From Acidimicrobiia bacterium (lineage in GTDB: Bacteria > Actinomycetota > Acidimicrobiia > IMCC26256 > BP-133): 11,063 nt of DNA. A program made the translations under genes and the position numbers. The notes below the pieces were generated by a model. The model had not been told where the DNA came from, searched no databases, and worked only from the letters and a program-made list of their open reading frames with translations. This document shows, piece by piece, positions 1-6,214 of the stretch. Location of the stretch: the NCBI GenBank assembly GCA_025923175.1, contig JAICGL010000074.1:1-11063 (forward strand). Direction: 5' to 3'. How positions within the stretch are numbered: position 1 is the first letter of the stretch; the number at the start of each line of letters is the position of its first letter.

Positions 1-359
1 AGGTCGGTCAGCCGTACGGGGAACAGCGGCGGCGACAGGTAGCGGGAGAGGCGGGCCTTCAGTGCGAGCGTGGTCGACGGCGGGCCCCAGATATGCACCT
101 CGAGGTCGGGCTTGAACAACGCCCCGAAGAACCCGAGCCCGAGGATGTGATCCATGTGGAGGTGGGTGAGGAGGACGTCGACTCGAGTCGTGCCCGAGTT
201 GAAGTCGGCCAGGCGATGGATGCCGCTCCCGGCGTCGAGCAGGACCACGGCCCCGTCACTCGTGCGAACCTCGACGCACGATGTGTTCCCCCCGTAGCGG
301 GTGGTGCCCGGCCGGGGGCTGGGGAGCGACCCGCGGGTCCCCCAGAACGTGGCCTTCAC
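1..359 (-). CDS. MBL-fold metallo-hydrolase, N-terminal part (cut by window edge)
   Basis: Read leftward from a GTG at 359-357, this gives 119 codons of a metallo-beta-lactamase-fold hydrolase before the window ends. The N-terminus reads KATFWGTRGSLPSP, followed by TTRYGGNTSCVEV, VVLLDAGSGIHRL and the metal-binding motif THLHMDHILGL. HxHxDH supplies the His/Asp ligands of a two-metal site; the downstream ligands lie outside the window. The opening G-T-R-G-S plus R-Y-G-G-N-T-S-C is typical of the MBL subgroup that includes cyclic-phosphodiesterase-like and RNase Z-like enzymes, so phosphodiester hydrolysis is a reasonable inference, but the substrate is unknown. The GTG start overlaps the stop of the upstream PAS gene by 4 bp (GTGA), so the two are almost certainly cotranscribed and translationally coupled. 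No signal peptide is visible, so the protein should be cytoplasmic. Confidence 0.88.
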   Translation of the reverse strand, partial: MKATFWGTRGSLPSPRPGTTRYGGNTSCVEVRTSDGAVVLLDAGSGIHRLADFNSGTTRVDVLLTHLHMDHILGLGFFGALFKPDLEVHIWGPPSTTLALKARLSRYLSPPLFPVRLTD

Positions 360-787
360 GGCAGCACCGGTTCCTGGTTCTCGTTCTCCTCCCAGAAGAA
401 ACTCACGGCGCCGAGGGGCGTGCCCCCCTGGCCATCGAGGGGAATCGCGGTCGTCACGATCGGGTGCGGAACACCATCCATGCCGTGGAGGATCATCCGG
501 TACTGCTGGGGGCGGCGCTCACGGAGCGCCGTGGCGAGGGGCATCTCGCTGATCGCCATCGGTGTTTCGTCGCGTCGACGCGGGTCGAGAAAGTCGAAGC
601 TGGTCAGAGGTTGTTCGCCCATCGCCTCGTAGTCGACGCCAAGCAGCCGTTCGGTCGCCGCGTTGATGTAGATGACGTTCCCCTCCGCGTCGACCAGCGA
701 CGCGGGCAAAGGCAGTCGGCTGAGGAGCTGCCGGAGAAGGATCAGCTCGACTGCTTTCGCGCTCACCAACTGGAAGGTAGCCAACAA
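356..787 (-). CDS. Small stand-alone PAS-domain protein
   Basis: About 143 residues if the TTG at 787 is the start. In-frame TTG at 784 and GTG at 766 are alternatives, and the frame stays open far upstream, so length alone does not fix the start. The protein opens with a helix (LATFQLVSAKAVELILLRQ) and then a PAS fold: LPLPASLVDAEGNVIYIN, ATERLLGV, a central loop, and C-terminal strands ending in LGAVSFFWEE. There is no kinase, HTH or cyclase domain, so it is a sensor or protein-interaction module alone. The start was placed just before the conserved FQLVSAKAVEL helix; a GGAGAG at 808-803 lies rather far upstream, so start confidence is modest. The gene is divergent from the cyclase/LuxR regulator, and its TGA overlaps the GTG of the MBL hydrolase by 4 bp. 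I infer that the PAS protein and hydrolase share a signalling task; the ligand is unknown. Confidence 0.8.
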   Translation of the reverse strand: MLATFQLVSAKAVELILLRQLLSRLPLPASLVDAEGNVIYINAATERLLGVDYEAMGEQPLTSFDFLDPRRRDETPMAISEMPLATALRERRPQQYRMILHGMDGVPHPIVTTAIPLDGQGGTPLGAVSFFWEENENQEPVLP

Positions 788-815
788 TCCAGCCGAGCGA
801 CACTCTCCGGCGCGA

Positions 816-862
816 CCGAACCCCGACCAGTTACTCCTTCGGAGGGTCAGGTCGGGGTTCGG
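816..862. repeat. 13-bp perfect inverted repeat in the divergent control region
   Basis: Arms 816-828 (CCGAACCCCGACC) and 850-862 (GGTCGGGGTTCGG) are perfectly complementary across a 21-nt spacer that holds its own small hairpin (CTCC-TTC-GGAG, 834-844). The element lies between the leftward PAS gene and the rightward cyclase/LuxR regulator. There is no T-run on either side, so it does not look like a classical terminator. It could be an operator for a dimeric regulator, possibly the LuxR-type protein itself, or a leader hairpin in the PAS mRNA. The pairing is seen directly; the function is inference. Confidence 0.65.
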
Positions 863-896
863 GCGAGTGCGGGCTGTATACCCAAGGCGGCAGTGG

Positions 897-948
897 CCCA
901 AACCTCGCCCGCCGGAGCCTCGGCGGAGCGGTTGATCCGCCGTTTGGG
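897..948. other. Second foldable element upstream of the cyclase/LuxR gene
   Basis: CCCAAAC (897-903) pairs with GTTTGGG (942-948). Inside lie two small hairpins, GCCG/CGGC (911-914/921-924) and GCGG/CCGC (928-931/937-940), giving a three-way-junction-like fold that ends 20 nt before the ATG at 969. With the inverted repeat at 816-862 it fills most of the 788-968 gap, which otherwise contains only a GTATAC that could be part of a -10 element on either strand. GC-rich DNA folds easily, so this may be chance; a regulatory leader is only a possibility. Confidence 0.3.
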
Positions 949-968
949 GGATGTAGTCCAAGCCTGGG

Positions 969-1649
969 ATGGGACATGCTTCCGGCGTGGTACGGAGCCC
1001 CTCTGGGACGGTGACGTTCCTGCTCACCGACGTCGAGGCATCGACCCGGGCGTGGGAGGCCGACGCCGCCACCACCGCGGCTGCCATCGTCCGCCATGAG
1101 GAGATCCTGGCTGCAGCCATCGCCGCCCACGGCGGCTTCCGGGCCGTGGAGCAGGGGGAAGGCGACAGCGTCGTCGCCGCCTTCAGCCGGGCGTCGGCCG
1201 CAGTGGCGGCCGCGGTCGAGGCGCAGATCGCTCTGACCCGCGAGCCGTGGCCGACCCCGGGGCCGATCCGGGTAAGGATTGCTCTCCACACCGGCGAAGC
1301 CGAGGCCCACGGCGGCCGCTACGCAGGCTCCACGATCATCCGCACGGCCCGCCTCCGAGCCGTGGCGCACGGTGGCCAGATCGTCGTTTCCCGGGCGACC
1401 GCCGAACTCGTCCACGACGCACTGCCGGACGGGGCGACCTCGTCGACCTCGGGAGCCACCGGCTCCGGGACCTCACCCGGGCCGAGCAGGTCTTCCAGAT
1501 CTCCCACCCCGAACTGCCGGGCGCCTTCCCGCCGCTGCAGTCGCTCGACCGGGTGGCCAACAACCTCCCGGCCCAACTCACGTCCTTCATCGGCCGGGAG
1601 GCCGAACTCACACAGGTGGAACGGCTGCTGGCGGAAGTCCGGCTCCTGA
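969..1649 (+). CDS. Class III cyclase-like N-terminal domain of a split LuxR-type regulator
   Basis: From ATG 969 the frame encodes a class III adenylate/guanylate cyclase homology domain over residues 12-156. It includes TVTFLLTDVEASTRAWE (metal Asp 21), EQGEGDSVVAAF (second metal Asp 66), VRIALHTGEAEAH and STIIRTARLRAVAHGGQIVVS. The lysine that usually selects the purine is Gln 62, the partner Asp position is Ser 121, and the transition-state Asn position is Ile 124; Arg 128 is kept. The domain is therefore altered and may be catalytically weak or inactive. Past residue 156 (nt 1436) the frame becomes Arg/Ser-rich nonsense and stops at 1649, while the expected continuation (DLVDLGSHRLRDLTRAEQVF) appears in the -1 frame. 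One base seems to be missing between about 1431 and 1439. A GGGG run at 1431-1434 is a likely spot. This is the N-terminal part of the gene ending at 4315. Confidence 0.75.
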   Translation: MGHASGVVRSPSGTVTFLLTDVEASTRAWEADAATTAAAIVRHEEILAAAIAAHGGFRAVEQGEGDSVVAAFSRASAAVAAAVEAQIALTREPWPTPGPIRVRIALHTGEAEAHGGRYAGSTIIRTARLRAVAHGGQIVVSRATAELVHDALPDGATSSTSGATGSGTSPGPSRSSRSPTPNCRAPSRRCSRSTGWPTTSRPNSRPSSAGRPNSHRWNGCWRKSGS

Positions 1650-4315
1650 CACTGACCGGCGCCGGCGGCTGCGGGAAGACACGCCTCGCCGCCCACGCCG
1701 CTGCGTCCGTGGCCGAGTCGCACCCTTCCGGCGTGTGGTGGATTGAACTTGCTCCGCTCGGAGCGGGCTCCTCCGTCTCGACCGCAGTGCTCGCGGCGAT
1801 CGGACTGCGCGAACACCCATCCCGCAGCGACGTCGACCAGCTCGCCGATCACTTCGGGCAGAACCGGGTGCTGCTCGTCCTGGACAACTGCGAGCATTTG
1901 CTCGACGCAGTCGTCGCGCTGATCGAGCCGCTCCTCGGCCGGAGCACAGCGCTCACAGTCCTCGCCACGAGCCGGGAGTCCCTGGGACTGGCGGGCGAGA
2001 CGACGTGGCGCGTTCCGGCACTGGCGCTGCCGATGGAGTCCGGTGCGAGCACTCCCGAAGCCCTCACCGCCTACGACGCCGTCGCCTTGTTCGTGGAGCG
2101 CGCCCGCCAGGCCCGGCCCAATTTCGTCGTGACCAACGAGAACGCCCCCGCCGTGGCCGAGATCTGCGTCCGCCTGGACGGCATTCCTCTCGCCATCGAA
2201 CTGGCCGCCGCCCGGGTCAGGGTGCTGTCACCCGAAGGGATCCGGGAGGGACTCAACGACCGGTTCCGCCTCCTGACCGGGGGAGCCAAGCGCGGGCTCG
2301 CCCGTCAACAGACCCTCGCTGCCTCGGTGGAGTGGAGCTACGACCTGCTCGGCGACGACGAGCGGACGATGCTGCAGCGCCTGGCCGTGTTCACCGGCGG
2401 ATTCACGCTCGATGCGGCCGAGGCCGTCGCGGCGGGCGGTGCCATCGAAGCGCTGCAGGTGCTCGATCTGCTGACGACCCTCGTCGACAAGTCGCTGGTG
2501 GTGGCAGACGACGAACCGCTTCGCGTTCGCTACCGACTGCTCGAAACGATCCGCCAGTTCGCCCTGACCCGGCTCGCCTCCTCGGGAGAGGCCGAGGCTA
2601 TTCGCGATGCCCATGCAGCCTTCCATCTGCAGTTGGCGGAGGAAGCGGCACGGGCCTTCCAGGCGGACGACGACCTCCTGTCCCGCGAAGAGCCCGAGCA
2701 CGACAACCTCCGGGCGGCCCTCGAATGGGCACTCGATCGAGGGTCGATCGACGACGCGATAACGCTGCTCATCGGGTTGGCCAACCTCTGGATGGCCCGC
2801 GGGATGCTCCGAGAGGCGAACGTCTGGTTCGACCGGGTCCTCGCTCACTCCGAGTTCGAAGCATCCCCGTTGCGGTACCGGGCCTGGTGGGCCCGAGCGT
2901 CGTTCGCGTTCATCGAGGGAATCCCCCACCCGACACTCGGGCTGACCGGCGCCGTTGTTGAACAGGCCATGGCTGCAGGGGACGATCTGTACGTGGCCCG
3001 CGGCATGTGGGTGCATGGGATTGTGGCCCTGATGGCCGGACCCACCGCCGGGGAGAAGATCCTTCAAGAGGCGCGGAGGCTGGTGGACGACGCCGGGGAT
3101 CTCCACTCGATCCAATTGGTGCGGATGGGCCTCGTCGTGGTGGGCATTCATACAGAAGACCACGAGCTCGTCGCCCGGTACCACGAGGAGGCGAAGGCGT
3201 TCTTCGACGGCGGGACCGGCCAGATGCAAGCTCTGTTCGACGCCGTGCTCGGCTTCAGTGAAGTCCGGGTCGGGCGATTCGACGCCGCCCGTCGCCACGG
3301 AGAGGCGGCCCGCCGCCTCGCCACCGAGGTCCGAGATCCGAACCTTGCCGGATCAATGGCTGACCTCACCATGGCGTTGGTGGAGTTGGGCGAAGGCCGG
3401 ATCGAAGCCGCCGCCGACGTGCTGGAGGCAGTCCTACGGGAGCCTCGGGCTTCGGGGCCAACGCGTGAAGATCCGATGCTGACGGGCGCCTGGGGTTGGG
3501 TGCTGGCCGAGAGCGGCGACACCGAGGGCGCCAAGGCGGCGATGGCCGAAGCAGACCGGTTGGCTGTCCAGTGCGGCGACGGCGTGCAGATCGGCTTGTG
3601 CCTCAGCTGGCATGTCGGTCTGTTGCGCTTCGGAGGCGATCGCGACCGGGCCCGGAAGCTGGCCGAAGACCTGCTCACCCACGGCCGCCAGCAGGGACAT
3701 TCGGGTTTCGAGGCGATAGCGCTCCGGGAGTTCGGGCAGCTGGCCCGGCTCGACGGCGAGCTGGACCACGCCGACGATCTCGTCCATCGGGCCCTGGCGT
3801 TGTGCGCCGACGCCGGGATCCTGCCCGACGTGCAGCAGAGCCTCGTCGCCGTAGCCGGCGTCGCCGCCGCCGAAGAAAGTTGGGAAGAAGCGGTGCGGCT
3901 CTTCGGTGCCGCCGACAGCCTGGGGGCCGAACTGGGCTCGGTCCTGCCGGTGTGGAACCGGACCGTGGCCGTCGCCGATCTCGAGCTCGCCCGCCGGTCG
4001 CTCGAGCCCGACGCGTTCGAAGCCGCATACGGGGAAGGTCGCGCCCTGACTGTCGCCCAGGCCGTCGCCTATGCCGAGCGGGGCCGCGGCGATCGCAAGC
4101 GCCCGTCGTCGGGATGGGCCGGGCTCACCCCGATGGAGCGTCAGGTGGTCGACCTCGTGGCGGAAGGGCTCCGCAACACCGATATCGCCGCCCGGCTGTT
4201 CGTCGCCCCCTCGACCATCAAGACGCACCTGGCCCACGCCTTCGCCAAGCTCGGTGTCTCCAATCGGGCCGAGCTCGCCGCACTCGTCACCCGCCGCCAC
4301 GGCTCGGCTGTCTGA
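1247..4315 (+). CDS. NB-ARC-like ATPase / LuxR-HTH transcriptional regulator (C-terminal part of cyclase fusion)
   Basis: The open frame starts at 1247, but only residues from about 63 (nt 1433) onward are genuine; the earlier ones are a shadow of the cyclase domain in the other frame. Domains: end of the cyclase module (DLVDLGSHRLRDLTRAEQVF), linker NNLPAQLTSFIGREAEL, P-loop GAGGCGKT (138-145), Walker B VLLVLDNCEH (Asp 213), ATSRESL, GIPLAIELAAARV, a winged-helix region, a long helical TPR-like region, and a LuxR/FixJ HTH at about 959-1016 (LTPMERQVVDLVAEG, NTDIAARLFVAPSTIKTHL). With the cyclase domain joined, the product would be about 1,115 residues, the architecture and size of mycobacterial Rv0386-type regulators. 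Role by family: an ATP-dependent switch in which signal binding exposes the DNA-binding domain; ligand and targets are unknown. If the frame break is real, this half could only be made by internal initiation or frameshifting. No strong internal ribosome-binding site was seen. A sequencing error is as likely. Confidence 0.88.
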   Translation: MADPGADPGKDCSPHRRSRGPRRPLRRLHDHPHGPPPSRGARWPDRRFPGDRRTRPRRTAGRGDLVDLGSHRLRDLTRAEQVFQISHPELPGAFPPLQSLDRVANNLPAQLTSFIGREAELTQVERLLAEVRLLTLTGAGGCGKTRLAAHAAASVAESHPSGVWWIELAPLGAGSSVSTAVLAAIGLREHPSRSDVDQLADHFGQNRVLLVLDNCEHLLDAVVALIEPLLGRSTALTVLATSRESLGLAGETTWRVPALALPMESGASTPEALTAYDAVALFVERARQARPNFVVTNENAPAVAEICVRLDGIPLAIELAAARVRVLSPEGIREGLNDRFRLLTGGAKRGLARQQTLAASVEWSYDLLGDDERTMLQRLAVFTGGFTLDAAEAVAAGGAIEALQVLDLLTTLVDKSLVVADDEPLRVRYRLLETIRQFALTRLASSGEAEAIRDAHAAFHLQLAEEAARAFQADDDLLSREEPEHDNLRAALEWALDRGSIDDAITLLIGLANLWMARGMLREANVWFDRVLAHSEFEASPLRYRAWWARASFAFIEGIPHPTLGLTGAVVEQAMAAGDDLYVARGMWVHGIVALMAGPTAGEKILQEARRLVDDAGDLHSIQLVRMGLVVVGIHTEDHELVARYHEEAKAFFDGGTGQMQALFDAVLGFSEVRVGRFDAARRHGEAARRLATEVRDPNLAGSMADLTMALVELGEGRIEAAADVLEAVLREPRASGPTREDPMLTGAWGWVLAESGDTEGAKAAMAEADRLAVQCGDGVQIGLCLSWHVGLLRFGGDRDRARKLAEDLLTHGRQQGHSGFEAIALREFGQLARLDGELDHADDLVHRALALCADAGILPDVQQSLVAVAGVAAAEESWEEAVRLFGAADSLGAELGSVLPVWNRTVAVADLELARRSLEPDAFEAAYGEGRALTVAQAVAYAERGRGDRKRPSSGWAGLTPMERQVVDLVAEGLRNTDIAARLFVAPSTIKTHLAHAFAKLGVSNRAELAALVTRRHGSAV

Positions 4316-4400
4316 CGGCGCTGCCGGAACCCGCCACCACGCCACCTGGGTGCCCGCTGTGAAGAGGAATTTCCCGTCACCTGTCCGCTTTGCAATTGTT

Positions 4401-4424
4401 TAAGCGCTTAGTGACGAATTGTCA
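4401..4424. promoter_or_regulatory. Two adjacent palindromes, possible operator
   Basis: TAAGCGCTTA (4401-4410) is a perfect 10-bp palindrome, immediately followed by TGAC-N5-GTCA (4412-4424). Both lie in an AT-rich patch (about 4390-4432) within otherwise GC-rich DNA, 67-90 bp before the next start codon. AAGCGCTT is the core typical of LacI/GalR-family operators such as cre sites. A promoter very likely lies here, but I cannot assign -35 and -10 boxes with confidence. The rest of 4316-4490 shows only a small CCTTC-GGC-GAAGG hairpin (4454-4466). Confidence 0.4.
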
Positions 4425-4477
4425 TTAGTTGGGTAGTGCAACGAGTACCCGAGCCTTCGGCGAAGGGCGCCGGAGGA

Positions 4478-4483
4478 AGGAGG
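4478..4483 (+). promoter_or_regulatory. Strong ribosome-binding site
   Basis: AGGAGG lies 7 nt before the ATG at 4491. It fixes the start of the tyrosine-rich protein and implies high translation. Confidence 0.8.
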
Positions 4484-4490
4484 CGTACGC

Positions 4491-5246
4491 ATGCGCAAAG
4501 TCATGACCGTCCTGGTGGCGGGTGCGTTGGCGGCGACCCTGTCCGCTCCGGCTTTCGCCGAAGACCGCGGTCCGTCGGACCAGAAGCGGTTCTCGGCACA
4601 GCGGGACGATGACGGGCCTCGCGACTATCGCTACCGGCACAACCGGGGCCGGGGCGACCGCGGCGGCTACGGCCATCACGATGGCTATCGCCACCGCCAC
4701 GGTTACCACCGCGGCCATCACCGCTACTACGGACATCGGCATCACCGCGATCGCTACTACTACGACCGCTACTACTACGGCGGCTACCGCGGCGGCTACT
4801 ACGGCTACCGGGGTGGCTACTACGACTCCCGTGCTCGGGAGTGCTACGACGCCTACTACTACGACCGCTACTTCTACGACCGCTACTGCCGTGGGTACTA
4901 CGGCCACTACCGGGGCTACGAAGCTGGGCCCCAGTCCGATCAGATAACCGCAGCCGACCACACGCCGGCTGCACCGATGGCCCCTGGGCCGACTGCCCCC
5001 GTCCCCGACAATGCGGCCGCGACGCCGCCCGCCCCTGCCCCCGAGACAGCTCCTGCACCTCCCGCCGCCGACCCGATGCCTGCGGCTCCGCCGAAGGCTG
5101 ACGCTGCCCCGACCACGCCGCCCGCTCCAGCTCCTGCTCCGGCCCCCGAAAAGGCGTCTGAGCCGGAGGGTCCGGCGTGGAGAGGTCACGCGAGCGCCCC
5201 GGCCGGCCCGGCCGGACCGCCGCAACCGGTGGGCACCACCCACTAG
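4491..5246 (+). CDS. Secreted Tyr/Gly/Arg/His-rich low-complexity protein with Pro/Ala-rich tail
   Basis: A 251-residue protein with a Sec signal peptide (MRKVMTVLVAGALAATLSAPAFA, cleavage after Ala 23). Residues 46-143 hold about 30 tyrosines plus many Gly, Arg and His, with units such as GGY, YYYDRYYY (89-96), RGGYYGYRGGYYD and YYYDRYFYDRYC (122-133). There are two cysteines, 118 and 133, 15 residues apart, able to form one disulfide. Residues 157-251 are rich in Pro and Ala (PAPAPAPAPEK and similar) and look like a wall-spanning or flexible spacer. No membrane anchor or sorting signal follows. I do not recognise the family. The composition resembles structural, adhesive or metal-binding low-complexity proteins, but that is analogy only. 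The start is set by the AGGAGG at 4478 and the signal peptide, and a strong hairpin follows the stop. The opposite strand is also open throughout, a side effect of the codon bias rather than a gene. Confidence 0.85.
   Translation: MRKVMTVLVAGALAATLSAPAFAEDRGPSDQKRFSAQRDDDGPRDYRYRHNRGRGDRGGYGHHDGYRHRHGYHRGHHRYYGHRHHRDRYYYDRYYYGGYRGGYYGYRGGYYDSRARECYDAYYYDRYFYDRYCRGYYGHYRGYEAGPQSDQITAADHTPAAPMAPGPTAPVPDNAAATPPAPAPETAPAPPAADPMPAAPPKADAAPTTPPAPAPAPAPEKASEPEGPAWRGHASAPAGPAGPPQPVGTTH
4754..4887 (+). repeat. Internal coding repeats for YYYDRY units
   Basis: A 20-bp sequence (CTACTACTACGACCGCTACT) occurs identically at 4754-4773 and 4853-4872. A shorter TACGACCGCTACT from the same unit recurs at 4875-4887. 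They encode the YYYDRY/FYDRYC blocks. Exact nucleotide identity suggests recent internal duplication or strong codon bias. Confidence 0.7.
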
Positions 5247-5276
5247 TTCCAACGCTGACAGACTGACCACATTGCT

Positions 5277-5304
5277 CGAGGGACCGGCTCCGGCCGGTCC
5301 CTCG
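5277..5304 (+). terminator. Hairpin terminator after the tyrosine-rich gene
   Basis: A perfect 12-bp stem CGAGGGACCGGC / GCCGGTCCCTCG with a TCCG tetraloop, 31 bp after the TAG. No U-tract follows, which is common for actinobacterial terminators. It separates this gene from the protease downstream. Confidence 0.7.
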
Positions 5305-5395
5305 GCGCGTCCGCTGTCCTTTGCGAGTCCGCTGTGGCGTAACACAACAATTGTGGTCTATGGTGCCAGGGTCCTAGGAGTCTCTGGAGAAGCCG

Positions 5396-6073
5396 ATGAA
5401 GTGCGGGCGGCACTCGTCGATCCGACCATGGCTGAGCACAGTGCTGGTCACGGTCGTGGGGGCGGCAGGCTTGTCGTTGACGGGCGGACCGGCCCGTGCC
5501 GAAGGCGAGCAGAAAGCTGTGGGTATCTGCTGCGCCTGGGGCAGCCGACTGAAGGACGGCGAACTCACCTACTCCGTCAGCGGTGACGACCCCACGGCCC
5601 TGTCGATCGTGCGCAAAGCCGTCCACGAATGGGACGAGGCCTTGCCCGAGCTCGTCTTGACGGAGGTTCCACCCAACGGCAAGCGGCGTTCCACGAAGGC
5701 CGACATCGCCATCGTCTACGGTCCGGGCACCGCCGACGGCGGTGAGAGCACGCACGCCACGGGCGCCCAGGGCCTCACCACCACCTACCTGAACAGCAAG
5801 CGCATGGTCACGCGGGTCGAGATCGGTATCGACGGCGGCCCGCAGCCGGTGCACGCCGGAGCGATCGAGCAGATCGCCAAGCACGAGATCGGCCACGCAC
5901 TCGGGCTGGGCCACGCCAACTGGGACGGCGACCTCATGTCGCCCCTCGTGCAGCCCACGTCGGCGCCGATCCCGCTCTGCGACATCAACGCCGTCCGGCA
6001 GGCGAACTCGTGGAAGATGGTCGACAAACGCAACCGGCCGAAGCCGACCTCCGCCTCACAGTCGCCCTGCTGA
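5396..6073 (+). CDS. Secreted matrixin-like zinc metalloprotease
   Basis: 225 residues. The N-terminus is a signal peptide (hydrophobic about 13-30, cleavage probably after Ala 35 in GPARA-EGE). The mature part carries a metzincin zinc motif, HEIGHALGLGH (163-173: His 163, Glu 164, His 167, His 173), then Asp 179 and a Met-turn-like LMSP (Met 181). The upstream segment (LTYSVSG, IVRKAVHEWDEAL, ADIAIVYG, TTYLN, VEIGIDG) fits the small matrixin core of about 160 residues. It should cut proteins outside the membrane; the substrate is unknown. Cysteines 45 and 46 are adjacent, just after the cleavage site; Cys 195 and the final residue Cys 225 complete the mature set. There is no separate propeptide domain. 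The start is ATG 5396 with GGAGA 5 nt upstream. It sits between two other exported proteins, so processing of a surface component is plausible but unproven. Confidence 0.88.
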   Translation: MKCGRHSSIRPWLSTVLVTVVGAAGLSLTGGPARAEGEQKAVGICCAWGSRLKDGELTYSVSGDDPTALSIVRKAVHEWDEALPELVLTEVPPNGKRRSTKADIAIVYGPGTADGGESTHATGAQGLTTTYLNSKRMVTRVEIGIDGGPQPVHAGAIEQIAKHEIGHALGLGHANWDGDLMSPLVQPTSAPIPLCDINAVRQANSWKMVDKRNRPKPTSASQSPC

Positions 6074-6147
6074 ACCGCCGTAAGGGGTGACCGTCGGCAC
6101 TGTCCGCGCGTCCTGACCCGTCTGCCCGCGCGCTTCGTAAACCGAGG

Positions 6148-6177
6148 CTGACGCAAGTACGGTGCGTGACCCATACT
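6148..6177 (+). promoter_or_regulatory. Possible housekeeping promoter for the LARTG protein
   Basis: CTGACG (6148-6153) and CATACT (6172-6177) are separated by 18 nt, each matching 4 of 6 bases of the sigma-70-type consensus. Transcription would begin near 6184, only 7 nt before the GTG at 6191 but about 31 nt before the ATG at 6215, which favours the ATG. The remainder of 6074-6214 shows no clear structure. Confidence 0.35.
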
Positions 6178-6214
6178 GGGCCCCTTCTCGGTGGGCCAGC
6201 ACGGGGGGTTGGGG

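Noticed and set aside
1425..1445. Programmed -1 frameshifting in the cyclase/LuxR gene.
   Set aside because: No X-XXY-YYZ slippery heptamer in the right frame and no clear downstream pseudoknot; a lost base is simpler. It is kept open only as a testable alternative.
4754..4887. CRISPR-like spacing of 20-bp repeats.
   Set aside because: The repeats are inside a coding frame, irregularly spaced and explained by repeated YYYDRY codons.
4425..5345. Long open frame on the minus strand opposite the tyrosine-rich gene (306 codons, Ser/Arg/Val-rich).
   Set aside because: It arises from the repeated TAC, CGC and GGC codons of the plus-strand gene, has no family motifs, and the plus strand has the signal peptide and ribosome-binding site.
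5336..5364. Promoter for the protease using TATGGT (5359-5364) as -10.
   Set aside because: No acceptable -35 hexamer at 16-19 nt spacing, so I did not call it.
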